Source: Petrosia ficiformis (lineage: Eukaryota; Porifera; Demospongiae; Haplosclerida; Petrosiidae). Taken from it: DNA of 64,000 bases. The stretch is taken from assembly GCA_947044365.1 (NCBI GenBank), contig OX345641.1, positions 5,605,847 through 5,669,846 on the forward strand, written 5' to 3'. How positions within the stretch are numbered: the stretch's first letter is position 1; each line of letters begins with the position of its first letter. Shown in pieces: positions 11,276 to 24,059 of the stretch. The notes below the pieces were generated by a model that did not search any database, had not been told where the DNA came from, and saw only the letters and a list, made by a program, of their open reading frames with translations. Position numbers and translations under genes: made by a program.

Positions 11276-11811
11276 AGACGTACATTTAGCTACACTAAAT
11301 TTCTGTTTTTTTTTAATAACAAAAAAATTGAGCATCCAAAAATAACTGAATCTTTACATTTGTAAGACTCTACTTTTAGAAGTTGTCTACATACTCACAT
11401 GTATTATGCTAAAATCAAAGCAAACAGCAAGCCTTTCCTCAAGATCAAAAAGGCCAGGAAAATCGGATAACTCAACCGTTTTTGCGGTCATGCCCATCTT
11501 TGTCATGACAATCGTTTTGCCATTTACTAATGGGATAAAGAACTGTCACTGTACAAGATGTTAGACAGAACATTAAGCTTCTGGTATATCAACTTTGTCT
11601 AGATCTGAATTATTCTGAGAATCTAACAATAAAACGTTGGCTGTTTGGCTTCTCAACAATGCCCACATTCCAGCATTAATTAATAACAAATACATGTATT
11701 AATTAAAGAGTTAAATGCAATTAAACCATTTTGAACACCTGAAAAGGTCAGTTCTGAACTACAGTTGTCTAAAACATACAAAATGTTAACTTTTTATTAA
11801 CTCCTACTGTA

Positions 11812-12165
11812 GATGGAGGGATGGATAGATAGATGAATGGATGAATAAAGGGATACATAGATAGAGGGCTGGATGGGCGGATGGATGAAAAGAGGGATAC
11901 TTAGATAGAGGGCTGGATGGATGGATGGATGGACAGATGGATAGAGGAATATGTAGACACATGTAGATAGCTGGATGGATGATGAATGGATGGATGGATA
12001 GAAGGACGGATGGATGAATGGATAGATGTATTGAAGAATGGATGAAGGATGAATGTAATATGGAAGGTCAGATGTATGATGGATAGATGGATGGTTGGAA
12101 GTATGGATGAAAGAATAGATGGATGAATGCAAAGGTAGATAGATGAATGGATGGAAACATGACAC
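11812..12165. repeat. Degenerate GGAT array, about 350 bp
   Basis: Tetranucleotide GGAT units are mixed with AGAT, GAAT and longer interruptions such as AGGGCTGGATG. The minus-strand open frame is a Ser/Ile/His/Pro low-complexity product of the 4-bp period and not a gene. Confidence 0.85.
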
Positions 12166-14074
12166 AGAATCTATTTATCTCTCATTCCCTCCAAACAGAA
12201 TGTATGAATCTAATTTAGGATGAAATATGTAACAACAAACATCCAATTCCATTGAAACCTAACCTGATAACTACACACAAACATCAACTACATGTATACA
12301 TATAACTACTTTGAATTAGGAATATTTACCAATTATAAAGAAATGGTACTGAGAGTTGAATTCTCCCAAACTATCAACAATACCTACATGTCTATAACCT
12401 TATGAAACTTTCTATAACATAACCACACAAACAACAACCAATTAAGATATAATGATGATTTGTGGGGTAACATGTTCACATTAAAGCTTGTTACTACACC
12501 CACTTCAAGATTAGCTCATGCACATTCAGTGTTCAGCTCAGGATATTTAGAGTGGTGGTTTGATTTTACATTGCATTTAGTGATGTTTACCCAGTATATA
12601 CACAACATATAGCAGCTATATATGTATAATGAGAGAGATAGTTAATTCATCCGAGGGGTGGTTAATTCATCTGAGATGGCAGTTATTCCCGACCAGTGCT
12701 GACCAGTGTGGGCATAACACTGAACATTGTTATAACCTCCTTGTATTGTTAATCATGTGGTGTGTTCAAAGAAGGCCGAGCCTTCTCCTCAATTCTAATA
12801 CACATGTACATACATATGTACACACATATACATGTACAAACATACATGTACATAAAAATGATACATACATACACCCTGTACTTGAGTGCGGTAATGACTC
12901 AATAATGACCACTTATAATTATACATGTACATATTATGATTATTACATGGCTAGCTACAAACTAGAGGATTTAACTAAAACAATACTAATTAGCACTGTG
13001 AACCAGATACAGTCAAGTTAGTTAATATGTTCAGTTACTTTTAAATTTACAGTATACCAGTTAGGTAATTATGTAGAATGTAATAACCATACATGAGCAA
13101 CAGTGTTTGGATAAGCTCATATGGTGCCCCATTGGCACAAATAGTTTCTTATTAGGCACTGTACAGTTCTCTCTATGGGCCAGATGGTGCAATTAGTTAT
13201 GTTTACATTGTCACTAACAGCATTACACATGTTAATTGGCTCAAGATGTATTCCCAATGGTGTACACACTTACCATTGTTGAGACAGTTTGGCCTGTGCT
13301 TCAAAATGTATCAAAAATTGTGTTACACAAATTACTAGCACATGTTCAAAAATGAACTTTGCCAGAATCTTAGCACATAGAAGTTACATTTCCTATAGGT
13401 AGAGCATAACAAACATGTACACATGTACGTAACACCGCAAAATCTTTTAAATTCAACTTTTATCAACCCAACTCCCCCCTATTGACAAATCTTCTAAATC
13501 AAGCCCTGTATATAACATGTAAATGTACATGTAAGATGAACACACCTGTCATACTAGCCAGAATCCAGTTTTAATATACTGTATCAAGACCCTACATCTT
13601 TAGGGATACATAAAATGAGCAGCAAGTTTATCTGTAATGTGATTGATAAATCACATGACTTTCATGTGACTTGATTTATGTGATAATCACTTACTATGAT
13701 CAGGATTCCATGGTTGATCTTTAGATCTATATTCATGACCAGTTTTAATATACTCAGACCCAGTAGATGGGATAATTATAGATGTACTGAGGAAATATCA
13801 TGTAAGAGAAAATAGTGACTAGTTGATTTGGAAATAGTTTGATAATGACATAGTACTATAGCAACATGTGTCAATGTATATGCTTCTTGTAGAAGATTAT
13901 ACATGTATGAGTACATTCAAGTGTACATGTGTGCATATGTACTCAATATAGAATAGTAATATACACAAAACCATAAAGCCTCCTATAGACTTTCTTTAAC
14001 AATGATAACTTGTAATTACTATAAATTACACAAATTATTATAATTTATTACCAAATTTGAGGTCATGGTTTCTA
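12166..14074. repeat. Composite-repeat flank and unclassified sequence
   Basis: Blocks at 12240-12440 and 12480-12890 reappear at 26990-27140 and 54120-54430. Shared words include ATCAACTACATGT, GCTTGTTACTACACCCAC and CATGTGGTGTGTT. The remainder, 12900-14074, is AT-rich with no gene that I recognise. Confidence 0.6.
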
Positions 14075-14545
14075 AACTACATAATGTTATGATTTACCTA
14101 TACTGTACAGAATGCACATACTGTACTGTATAGTGTATACACATATACACTGTACTACATGTAAACTACATAATGTTATGCACACTTTAAATTTACCTAT
14201 ACTGTACAGAATGCACATACTGTACTGTATAGTGTATATACATATACACTGTACTACATTTAGACTACATAATGTTATGCACACTTTAAATTTACCTATA
14301 CTGTACATACTGTACTGTATAGTGTATACACATATACACTGTACTTACATGTAAACTACATAATGTTATGCACACTTTAAATTTACCTATACTGTACAGA
14401 ATGCACATACTGTACTGTATAGTGTATACACATATACACTGTACTACATGTAAACTACATAATGTTATGCACACTTTAAATTTACCTATACTGTACAGAA
14501 TGCACATACTGTACTGTATAGTGTATACACATATACACTGTACTA
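14075..14545. repeat. 99-bp tandem repeat, about 5 units
   Basis: Units start with ATGCACATACTGTACTGTAT at 14112, 14211, 14401 and 14500. A shorter unit lies between the second and fourth of these. Each unit contains the near-palindrome AGTGTATACACATATACACT. Because 99 is a multiple of three, frames stay open across several units on both strands, giving repetitive peptides that I do not regard as genes. A TACATGTACATGTA cluster follows. Confidence 0.9.
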
Positions 14546-14879
14546 CATGTACATGTACATACACTGTACATGTACATGTACATGAATGTTCAATGGTACT
14601 ATATATGTACAGTGTACACACACTAGTTAATTCACTCTTTATAATATCTATAGTCCAATCACTATTGATAATACAAATTGTATTACACCTAATAAATATA
14701 AGTTGTTCAAACAATATGTCTGACAACCAGTATCTGTCTGGATGAAATAATTCACCAGCGATGGAAATAGGACACTCCATTGGGTACACTGGAGGTGGGA
14801 ATCAAAAGAAAAATGTTATATCTTATCAGAGTTGTGGATACGATTAAGAAGTCTATTTAAAAACTCTGAAAAAACGTTT

Positions 14880-15170
14880 TATAGCAGCTGACAATTTTTA
14901 ATGGATACTAGTTATTTACAATAGATACAATGATTGATACTAAACTGGATATACATATACAATAACACAATGACTCATTGTTCTATTTCAGACTGTTTAT
15001 AACACAGACATTGCTACTTGGTGGAAGGTTGAAACTCTTTGTTAGTGCATGATCACATGATTTTTAGGGTACAATTATGATTATCATTATGATTATCATT
15101 ATAGCATTTACATTTACAATTGATATGATTTCGATTATGATTTTAACAATTGTGTACCGTATTTTCCGGT
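14880..15170. repeat. Dispersed repeat G, copy 1
   Basis: Words such as AATGATTGATACTAAACTGG and ACACAGACATTGCTACTTG recur in the same order at 54770-55010. It has no coding content and ends in GATTATGATT-rich simple sequence. Confidence 0.75.
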
Positions 15171-15461
15171 TTAGAAGCCTGAGCCTCTATTTCCTAAAGG
15201 CACTTCCTTGACCAGGCCACTAAACGAAACCGGCCTGTATACGAGCCCGGCCTGTAAACAATCGCCAGAAGCTAGCGTGCGCATAAACCCATGCGGCCAA
15301 GCAATGATGACCACGCCCACCACGTAACAAGGCGGAGCCCACTAACGATAGCTTAGCATCATGGCCACTGGTAGTGTTTTTCAGCAAATTCTATAGCCTT
15401 GATGTGGACTTTAGATGTGTATATACATGTACATCTACATGTAGTTGAGTAGTAATCATTT

Positions 15462-16458
15462 GTATGATGGATGGATGGATGGATGGATGGATGGATGGAT
15501 GGATGGATGATAGATGGATGGATAGATGGATGGATAGATGGATAGATGGATGGATGAATGGATAGATGAATGGATAGATGGATGGATGGATGGATGGATG
15601 GATGTATGGATGTATGGATGGATGCATGGATCAATGAATGAATGAATCAATGGATGGATAACGATGAATAGATTGATGGATGTATGAATGGATGGATGGA
15701 TGGCTGGATGGCTGGATGGATGGATGGATGGATGGATGGATGGATGGATGGATGAGTGGATGGATGGATGGATGGATTGATAGATGGATAGATAGAAAGA
15801 TAAAATGGATGCAATGAATAGATGGATGAATGAATGAATGAATGAATGAATGAATAAATGATGGAATGATGGAAGGATGGATCAATGGATGAATGTATGG
15901 ATGGATGGATCAATGGATGGATAGAACGATGGACGAATGGATAGATGGATGGATGGATGATGAATGTATGGATTGATGGATGACACTGATTGGAATGAGA
16001 CTCACCTCAAATTCACGAGGCAAATTTTGTAACTTCAAACATAATGAAGAGTCAGGTAGAATGAATATGGTACTAAAAATGGCTTTGATGTACATGTAAA
16101 TGAATGCTTCATAATGATTGTCTCTAAAGTTCCTGCCAGATGAGAGAAGGAGAATTAAGGAATGTAAAGAAACATTACAATAGAACATATTATGTAGGAA
16201 ATATAAATGTTTTGTAATCACTATTAATAACATGCTGATGACTCTCGTTTCTGAAACTAACAACACACATGTAATATTATTATCACAGTATGATAGTACA
16301 TGTGTACTCTTTGTAGGAATGACATGGAAAGGAATGGCCACCACCACATTTCATCCATCCGTCCGTTTGTCCATCCATCCGTCCATCTGTCTGTCTGTTC
16401 ATCCATCCATCCATCCATCCATCCATCCATCCATCCATCCATCTGTTCATCCATCCAT
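15462..16458. mobile_element. Core C flanked by inverted GGAT/ATCC arrays, copy 2
   Basis: A 510-bp GGAT array (15462-15975) precedes a 367-bp core (GACTCACCTCAAATTC ... ATGGCCACCACCACATTTC). The core is followed by a 115-bp CATC array (16343-16458) of opposite sense. It is the clearest copy of the (GGAT)n-core-(ATCC)n design. Frames through the arrays (poly HPSI or DGWM) are open only because a 4-bp unit read in threes never meets a stop. Confidence 0.85.
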
Positions 16459-16900
16459 CACATTTCAAACTGATTCACATAACACATTTGATCAAAAGTA
16501 TATTTTAAGACATTCATCACTCAGTCATTTTATACAGGATTCAATGATATATTGTATTCAGTTAGAGTAGTCATTAGGCTTTTTAGTTAACACATTTTAC
16601 TGGCTTCCTGTAAAAAGAGGCCGAAGGTAAGAAATTCTTCAAATCATTTGATAAAATTTTGTGCTGGTGTATTACAATAACGCTACAGGAACTATTTAAT
16701 AATGTCTGCTGTACATGTACACATAACAATATGTACTTGTGCATGTACTCAACTGTGTACATATGGATATCATTATGTTCATGTACATATTCATAACAAA
16801 CCTACCTTCATGAACAGTTATGTATGGTAAACTTAAATGACAAAAAGCTGCTTCCATTTTGCAAGAATATACCAGAATGAAGATACTGCTTTAGGTGTTC
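16459..16900. repeat. Composite repeat right flank
   Basis: The stretch with TTTTATACAGGATTCAATGA, GTAGTCATTAGGCTTTTTAG and GGTAAGAAATTC recurs after the core at 10870-10990, 47130-47330 and 51660-51790. The later part (CCTACCTTCATGAACAG...) recurs near 11065, 52480 and 52840. Confidence 0.75.
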
Positions 16901-16967
16901 AATGGACAAGATTAGAGAGCTTGTATCCATAAATGATTAACAAAAATATCAGTAGAGCATTTCTGAC

Positions 16968-17800
16968 TGGATAGATGGATAGATGGAATGCGAAAGGACA
17001 AACAAATGGATACATACATATAGATGGAGAGATGGATGGCTGGAATATAGATGGAGGAAGGGAGGACTGGATGGATGGCTCACTGTATGAATGAATGAAT
17101 GGATATGGAGGAATAGATGGCTGTGCTATAACTCTGAATCTAAAATATAATGATGCCTATGTATGTTTTGAACTCTGCAATGCTCTGGTACTGTTATGTT
17201 CTTTTGGCTCATACCTAAGACTATATAAATAGAAGATGATTTCTGAGTAAACAAATTTTATAAGAATTGTTCTATCCATTAATTCAATTTACCACAGGCT
17301 GAATGGAAAGAAAGATGGATGGATAAATACACAAATGGGTGGAAGGACGGATGGTTGAATTGAATGATGAATAGATGGTGGATGCATTGATGAATAAAAA
17401 TATAGGTTATTTTTTCCTGTAGGAGAGAGCTTGTTCATTTTAAAGGGTTGATAGTAGCTCTACCTCACCTGATTATAGGTGTTGCAGGATTATAGGCTCT
17501 ACCTAATATAGTCATTCATCAATTCGTGTATGGTGGAATAAAAACAATAAATATATTTTTAAAAATGGTGGTATGTAATGTTAAGAATGAATGAAAGAAT
17601 TGGTGGATGGATAAATGAATGGGTGGATTAATGGTAGAGGGAAGTATAAATAGATGGATGAATGGATTGGTGCATGGATAGGTGCTCGGATGGGTGAATG
17701 GAAGGATCAATAGAAAAATAGATTGTTATCGAAAGAGAATAGAAAGATAAATATAAGTATGGATGGGAATATGTATGATTGTATGAATAGATGAATAGAT
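16968..17800. repeat. Scattered degenerate GGAT/GAAT runs
   Basis: Short decayed GGAT runs lie near 16968-17060, 17310-17390 and 17580-17790, with AT-rich sequence between them. The minus-strand frames in them are low-complexity. No gene was recognised. Confidence 0.75.
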
Positions 17801-18483
17801 AATGGCAATATACAGTGTACATTGTTGTACACACAACTTTATGAACTTTATGGGCAAAGCTTCATAAACTATAAAGCTGAAATGTTTGGTTATTCATTAT
17901 ATCATACTCCAATCCCTGACTGTTTTCTAGTTATAATCACCTGTCATGTTCACTTGAATGATATAACATTTATATACTAGACATGTAATAATACTAACAT
18001 GTATAGTATTTTATGATTGAGTATTCTTAATGTTAATATGACATTGAACCAATTGAATTGAATTTCATAAATTATGAAACTATCTAAAGAAGATGATAAT
18101 TATTAACTTGTATTCACTAGTAATAAGGAAACCCTTGTACTGTACTGTATATTATATACTTGTAATTGTTTTCTTCATGTAAACACATTAATGAATACAT
18201 GTACATTTGTAGTAACAGTATATAGTCAAAGAAGTGTCATTACTTCATATAAGAAATAGCTATATTACATATTCAAAATAGTATAATACTTATATAAACC
18301 ACAGAATACAATAATTTCTTCCTTGAATAAGAACAAAAACATCCTGATATAACCCTAACAATGTCAGTACTCCTAACATAATTCTTATATCATATAAGAC
18401 TATATAAATGTACCAAACTGTAGTGATAATTATTATCATAACTAAAAGTTAAATAACTGCATATTAAATATTCTATACTATAG
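17801..18483. other. Gap left of the Roc-COR gene
   Basis: AT-rich sequence without a recognisable exon. The first exon of the Roc-COR gene that I can place begins at 18484 after an acceptor (TATACTATAG). Its true start is therefore farther left or not recognisable by eye. Confidence 0.45.
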
Positions 18484-21400
18484 ATTGGTGAATATCCTCT
18501 TGACTATGCAGAGACACAAGAGATGAGAGAAGTATTTGAAACAGGTCAGTTCAGTTTAGTCATTCAGTCATGTTTAATACACACATGTAGATGAACACAG
18601 GTATTCATACAATAGTTGGATACTCCCAAATATCATATTAATCATATTTCTATTGCTTGTACACACAATACATAATGAAATATTTAACATTAATTTATAA
18701 CATAACATAATTCTCTGTAGGTGCTTATTTACATCACATTATATATAGTACGTATGTATATGAATTTATTATGTATAAATCAGTGGCAGATCCAGTAGGT
18801 CCTTGGGTGTATTACACCTCCTTTTCTACTCATGAGATTCAAAGCTACTTGATAGTGTAATATTTGATATTTTAGTGACAAAAATTTGAAAGGAATTATC
18901 CATGAACCTCGTGTTGTATATAATTACAAGTATTTAAATTGTGTAATACTAAACACATACATGTATAGCCACACCTTCATGAATATTAAATTTTAATAAA
19001 AGTTAAATTTGTCTACTGCACATTCATTATATTACACCTTTTCAGTCATTCTGGACCCATTATATAAATACAAATGGCATACCTTTGACTAATTAAATTT
19101 ATCAACCTGCTTCATCTACTTCTGTTTGTGTATAATATTATTTATATACATGTGTAATATAGGTCTGATTGAGGTATTTTGTTCAGGATAATATAGCATT
19201 ATAGGGCATCCCTATTCAATGTAGTACTAATCTCATGGGATATTTGTATTCATGGATGCATCCATAGGCGTATTTATACCCGGGCAGGCACGGGTATTGC
19301 CCAGGTAAAAAAAAATAAAGTGCTTTGTTTATTTTCTCTCGTTGCGTACCACGTGTATATAGGCGTGTAACGCGCGTTATTTAATTGAACTGCAGTGCAT
19401 GCCTCGCGCCTATATATATAGGAGGAGGGAAAACGCTCATAAAACCACATTATAAAAACTGTCAAATATTGATAACAACAAAGTTTATATACTGCAAATG
19501 ATTGATGATTGGTGACCTTTGAGGATCCATATTCAAGGGAGGATGAGTGAGTAAAATCAATAGCTGAAGTGACTACCAATGATGGAACGTAGAACATGTA
19601 CTAAAAAAGAACAGTACAGAAAATAATTATTATCTAAATTAATGTTAAATTTGCCCAGACTCACAAGAATGCCAAAATAACTCTTCTTTGATGCACTCGA
19701 CTTTATCAGTTATGTCAGTATGTCAGTTATAATAATAATTATATATCACTCCCACTAATAACTTTAATAATCATCAATAACCACTTAATAACCTTTATTG
19801 ATTGCGATTAATTATCATGAATAATTAATGAGCCCTGGTATGTACTCAACCCTAGATACGCCTATGGATGCATCTAGAGAGTTTTGAGATCTATAATTCT
19901 ACAGAATGATTATAAATGTGACTGAAGTTTATAAAATGAGAGTAAATGAATCACTTGATTTTCTATTCTCCATTTCAGAGAACAAAGCAATCTTCTCCCA
20001 TGCAATGCAAGAAGGATGGGTTGACATCAATATCCTCAGGATAGCAATCATGGGTCCTCCTGCAACTGGAAAAACCTCATTCCTACATCTATTATTCAAC
20101 TGGCCTGCTCCTACACATCATCACAGTACACCAATTGGTAATCGTCCAATACGTGCCATTCAAAGAGTAGCTACTCACGATGAAGGGAATGTATGGAGTA
20201 CAGTTGGCATCCCAGAATTAAATCAAATGATGGCAGAAGCTGCTCGATTACTTCGTTCCTCAGATGGAAGAAAGATTGCACTAACCTCCAGTCAACAACA
20301 GACCGATATTTCCCAGCTCACATCTGAAGTTGGAGATAATCCATCATGTATTGAGGGAGAAGCAAAATTATGTAAAGATCAAGTGACCCTTCCAAATACA
20401 ACACAAACAATACAAAAACGATCATCCATTCCTACTCATACAGATATAGATGATGAGGATGTTGTTCGTTCCAAATTAATTCCAGATCCTTCACACTTCC
20501 CCAAAGAAGTTCTTCAATCATTAGCACAAGATAAAACATCAGGTGCTCTCTATGAATCTACCTGGATCAATGTTTTAGATAGTGGTGGACAACCACAATT
20601 TGCTGATATATCACGAGTCTTCATTCATGGCAATGTAATCAATATCATTGTCTTGAAACTAACACAACGTCTCGATGACAAGCCTACGTTTGCCTACTCC
20701 ATTAATGGAAAAGTGTTGACTCAACCTGCTGTACTACAGATGACATATATACAACTCATACAATCATTTGTACGTTCCATCGTTTCCTCAAAGTACACAG
20801 TGAGGAAAGGATTAGAATGGGTAAAGCCTTTGTTTGTTATTATCGGTACCTACTATGATCATACACATGGTATCAAGGGCTTCTTTAAATCTATTGAGCC
20901 ACTTGCAGAGAAAAATCGACAGTTGGCTCTAGCTTTGCGTGAGTACAAAGAGCATCTTGTATTCTATAATGAGCACAATGAGGAATTTATCTTCCCTGTC
21001 AATAACATGTGCAAGTCGAGCCGTAAAAATATATCGTCGGAGATCCGTAATCGTATTACTTGTAGCAGCAAGCCTATGCCTATCAAAATTCCTATACGAT
21101 GGTACATGTTTGAGGTTAAGGTGAAAGAAGAGTCACTAAAAGTAGCACATGGTATGGTGACATTAGATACCTGTGAACAGATTGGTATCAAACTAGGAAT
21201 GGGGAAGAAAGAGGTTTCCCAGTGTATCGAATATCTGAACTCACTTAGCTTATTCCTCTATTTCTCTGTTCTCCCTCATGTGGTGTTTACTAACCCACAG
21301 TATCTTCTTGACACAGTTACTTCACTTATCAGAATGTCCTTCATTGATTACCCGGAAGAATTACTCGCTAAAGGTTTTGTCCTTCCACCCGACATGCAAA

Positions 21401-23682
21401 GAAAGCTTCGTCGTGAAGGAATCTTTTCAGAGGAGTTACTTCATTATCTGTCTTTAGAGTTTATACCCAATCTCTTCACAAAGGATCACCTCATGGAACT
21501 CCTCCAGTATTTATTCATAATTACTCCTATCAGAGAGACTGCTCCATTTCTTTATTTCATTCCATCCGCTCTACCCACTCATTATCTCTCTGAAGAAGAG
21601 AAGAAAGAATTCTCACAATCCTGTGAGCCTCTGCTACTATGCTTCAAACACAAAGTAATACCACAGGTATGTTCTATTTGTGAACACAATTGCAATTAAT
21701 CATAACATTTCTATAGGAGACAATTTTAACTAATTGTGAGCACAACAATTACTTTTTCATTTATGTCTTTTAGGGTATTTTTGCTGCTTTAATTGTTGCT
21801 CTAATGAAAAGGAGTACTTCTCCAAGATTTACATTGCATGAATCCATACAACAGTTACGATACTCTGTTCACTTGGATTCTGATGACCTGGATGGATCAG
21901 TAGGGTTGATGGATTGTCATAACTGGCTAGAGGTATATTACACAGGGTTACCTGGATCCCGTTGCAAAATAATTCTTCAAGCAATACGTGAAGTTCTACC
22001 TTCCTGTACCAGTGTATTACACTATGATGAGTCAGTAGCACACGTAGTTCCAACCCTTCTATGTCAAAATGACCATAAGAAGTCCACACCTCCACATCCA
22101 GCAAAAGTGTCTTATGTTGATGGAAAACTGGTTGCCAAATGCACTGAAGAGGTGATACTTCCTCCTGTTCAACTAACAGACAAGAGATACATATCATGGT
22201 TTGTGGAAAACGATATCAATGATAGTAAGTTATTATATAATTATATTCATGCCAGATATTTTCCTATGGTGTATATATGGTTCATGAATTATTTTTGACA
22301 CCGAGTGATGAAATAAGAAAAGGTGCATTTATAAATTAATGAACTATGGTTAGTATTTAGATTGGATTTGTGCACATGCAATTGTAGAGTAATCATACAG
22401 CACTTATAATAGAGACTTTTATATAATAAATTAGGATCAAAATAATCTTTTTTATTAAATTTGAGTAAAATATTGAATATAATATGTAATTTCTATAGTG
22501 AACACTGATTCATACATACTATCACATTTATATCATAGGTTCATCACACAACAGCATTCCAGTTTCTGATAGAAACCTTACTACACCATGTTGTGATAGT
22601 GCTACAGGTACAACACTATAACTAGCTATACTTTATCTCTCACTTCATATTTGTATAATAGGTTCAACAACTCCTCTGACTATATTTACAAGACATGTAA
22701 ATGAAATGTTGGGTGTGATATCAGATCCAGACACAGAGAGACTACCTAATGATCTATTATCAGCTAATCTCATACCCTACTCTGTCAAAGATGATCTTAT
22801 TTCTACTAAACATCTCTCTCGATATCAAAAGGCCAGCAAATTACTAAATGAGATTGAGAGATCACTCAGAGACTTGAATACTCCCGAAATATTGAAGAAC
22901 CTCTGTCTTGTATTGAAGAAACAAAAAAACCAAGCTCTGAAAAGAATTGCTGGAGAAATGTTAAAGGAACTAGGTGAGTTGATAATTGTACTTTCTATAT
23001 TCTAACAAGTCTACTGACACTGTAATTAGATGATTTATAGAGTAACACACATAATTTATATCACATTATACAGGTTCAATACAAGATGGATTTGCATTTG
23101 TTTCCTCTAGAAATCTCACTACAGGTATTGAACTATAATTTAACTTTATTATTAGTAATACTATTAACTTTGTGGTTGTATGTCTTTAGAGTTAAAACCT
23201 CCATCGAATATATTCATGAGACACATGTGTGAAATGTTAGATGTTATATCAGATCCTGACACAGAGAGACTACCTAACGATCTGTCTTCAGCTAATCTAA
23301 TACCATATTCTGTCAAAGATGATCTTGTCTCTACAAAAGGTCTCTCTCGTTATCAAAAAGCCAGTACTCTACTTAATGAGATAGACAGATCACTCAGACT
23401 CACTAAAAACCCACAAATATTAGAGAACTTCAGTAAAGTTTTAATGAAACAAGAGAATCCGCATCTGTCAAGAATTGCTCAGGACATGCTAAAAGAATTG
23501 GGTATGTGAATTTAATGATATACCACGTAATTAGCATGCATGTAATTTGTGATCTGGATGAGCTTTTTAAAACTCATTTTTGGTTATTTTGCTACATAAT
23601 TCTAAACTTAATAATTATCTGATTATTTATAAATATAATTTATAATTGTATTTCCTTTTCTCATATAGATGATAGAGACTGA
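18484..23682 (+). CDS. Roc-COR-like GTPase with two C-terminal CARD/death-fold-like domains (5' partial)
   Basis: The exons are 18484-18544, 19979-21666, 21774-22224, 22539-22607, 22662-22973, 23074-23124, 23190-23501 and 23669-23682 (TGA). All have GT/AG sites and matching phases. Exon 1 (IGEYPLDYAETQEMREVF) looks like the tail of an ankyrin repeat. Exon 2 carries a P-loop (GPPATGKTS), then the G3-like DSGGQPQF, then IGTYYDH in the position of the G4 motif, where the base-reading Asn/Thr-Lys-x-Asp is not conserved. A COR-like stretch follows (IPIRWYMFEV ... VVFTNPQYLLDTVTSLI). Exons 5 and 7 each encode about 104 residues of helical death-fold character (ARYQKA-like segment, LLNEIERSL, ML-KELG). 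Together this suggests a cytosolic signalling switch that recruits CARD-type partners, as in innate-immune or cell-death receptors. A 1.43-kb intron holds a hAT-like insertion. AATAAA occurs 16 bases after the stop. Confidence 0.75.
19263..19866. mobile_element. Non-autonomous hAT-like element with perfect 8-bp target duplication
   Basis: GATGCATC stands at 19255-19262 and again at 19867-19874, directly outside inverted ends CATAGGCGTATTTA and TAGATACGCCTATG (13 of 14 paired). The 604-bp interior has a 107-codon minus-strand frame with no recognisable domain. The 8-bp duplication fits the hAT superfamily. It sits in the first visible intron of the Roc-COR gene. Confidence 0.82.
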
Positions 23683-24059
23683 ATATGAGAAAGATTTAAT
23701 AAACACAATGATTCATATTATTATAATGTATAGGAACTGCCTCTTTTTTGTTTAGCTTTGTATTTTCATGCTGATGTTATTATTATGAAAACTAATAGAG
23801 ATTTTTATATTATCGTCATATTAATTATGTGGTGCTAGACAGAGAGAGAAAGAGAGATATGATAAAAGTGATTGATTTGACATACTGATGAAGAGTAGGA
23901 GAGCTGGAGAATCTGACGCTCAGGAGTAAAGAAGCCAGGGTCTAGAGATTATGAAGAATGCATTTTTATCAATTCAATGTATTATACACATTATTTATGT
24001 ATAACAATAATTATATATAATTATATATGTATATATGCACAATAAAATAGTGAATGGTG
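23683..24059. promoter_or_regulatory. 3' flank of the Roc-COR gene with polyadenylation signals
   Basis: AATAAA lies at about 23698-23703 and another AATAAA at about 24040. Either could end the transcript. The rest is AT-rich with no gene. Confidence 0.4.

Noticed and set aside
14087..14789. Frames of 73-165 codons across the 99-bp repeat
   Set aside because: The period is divisible by three, which keeps frames open on both strands. The composition is repetitive and there is no splice or start context.
19274..19597. 107-codon minus-strand frame
   Set aside because: It lies wholly inside the hAT-like insertion, crosses no recognisable domain and has no splice context.
19906..19978. ATG at 19906 as the start of the Roc-COR gene
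   Set aside because: An acceptor (CATTTCAG) at 19978 joins in phase to the exon at 18484-18544. The residues between 19906 and 19978 look like intron.
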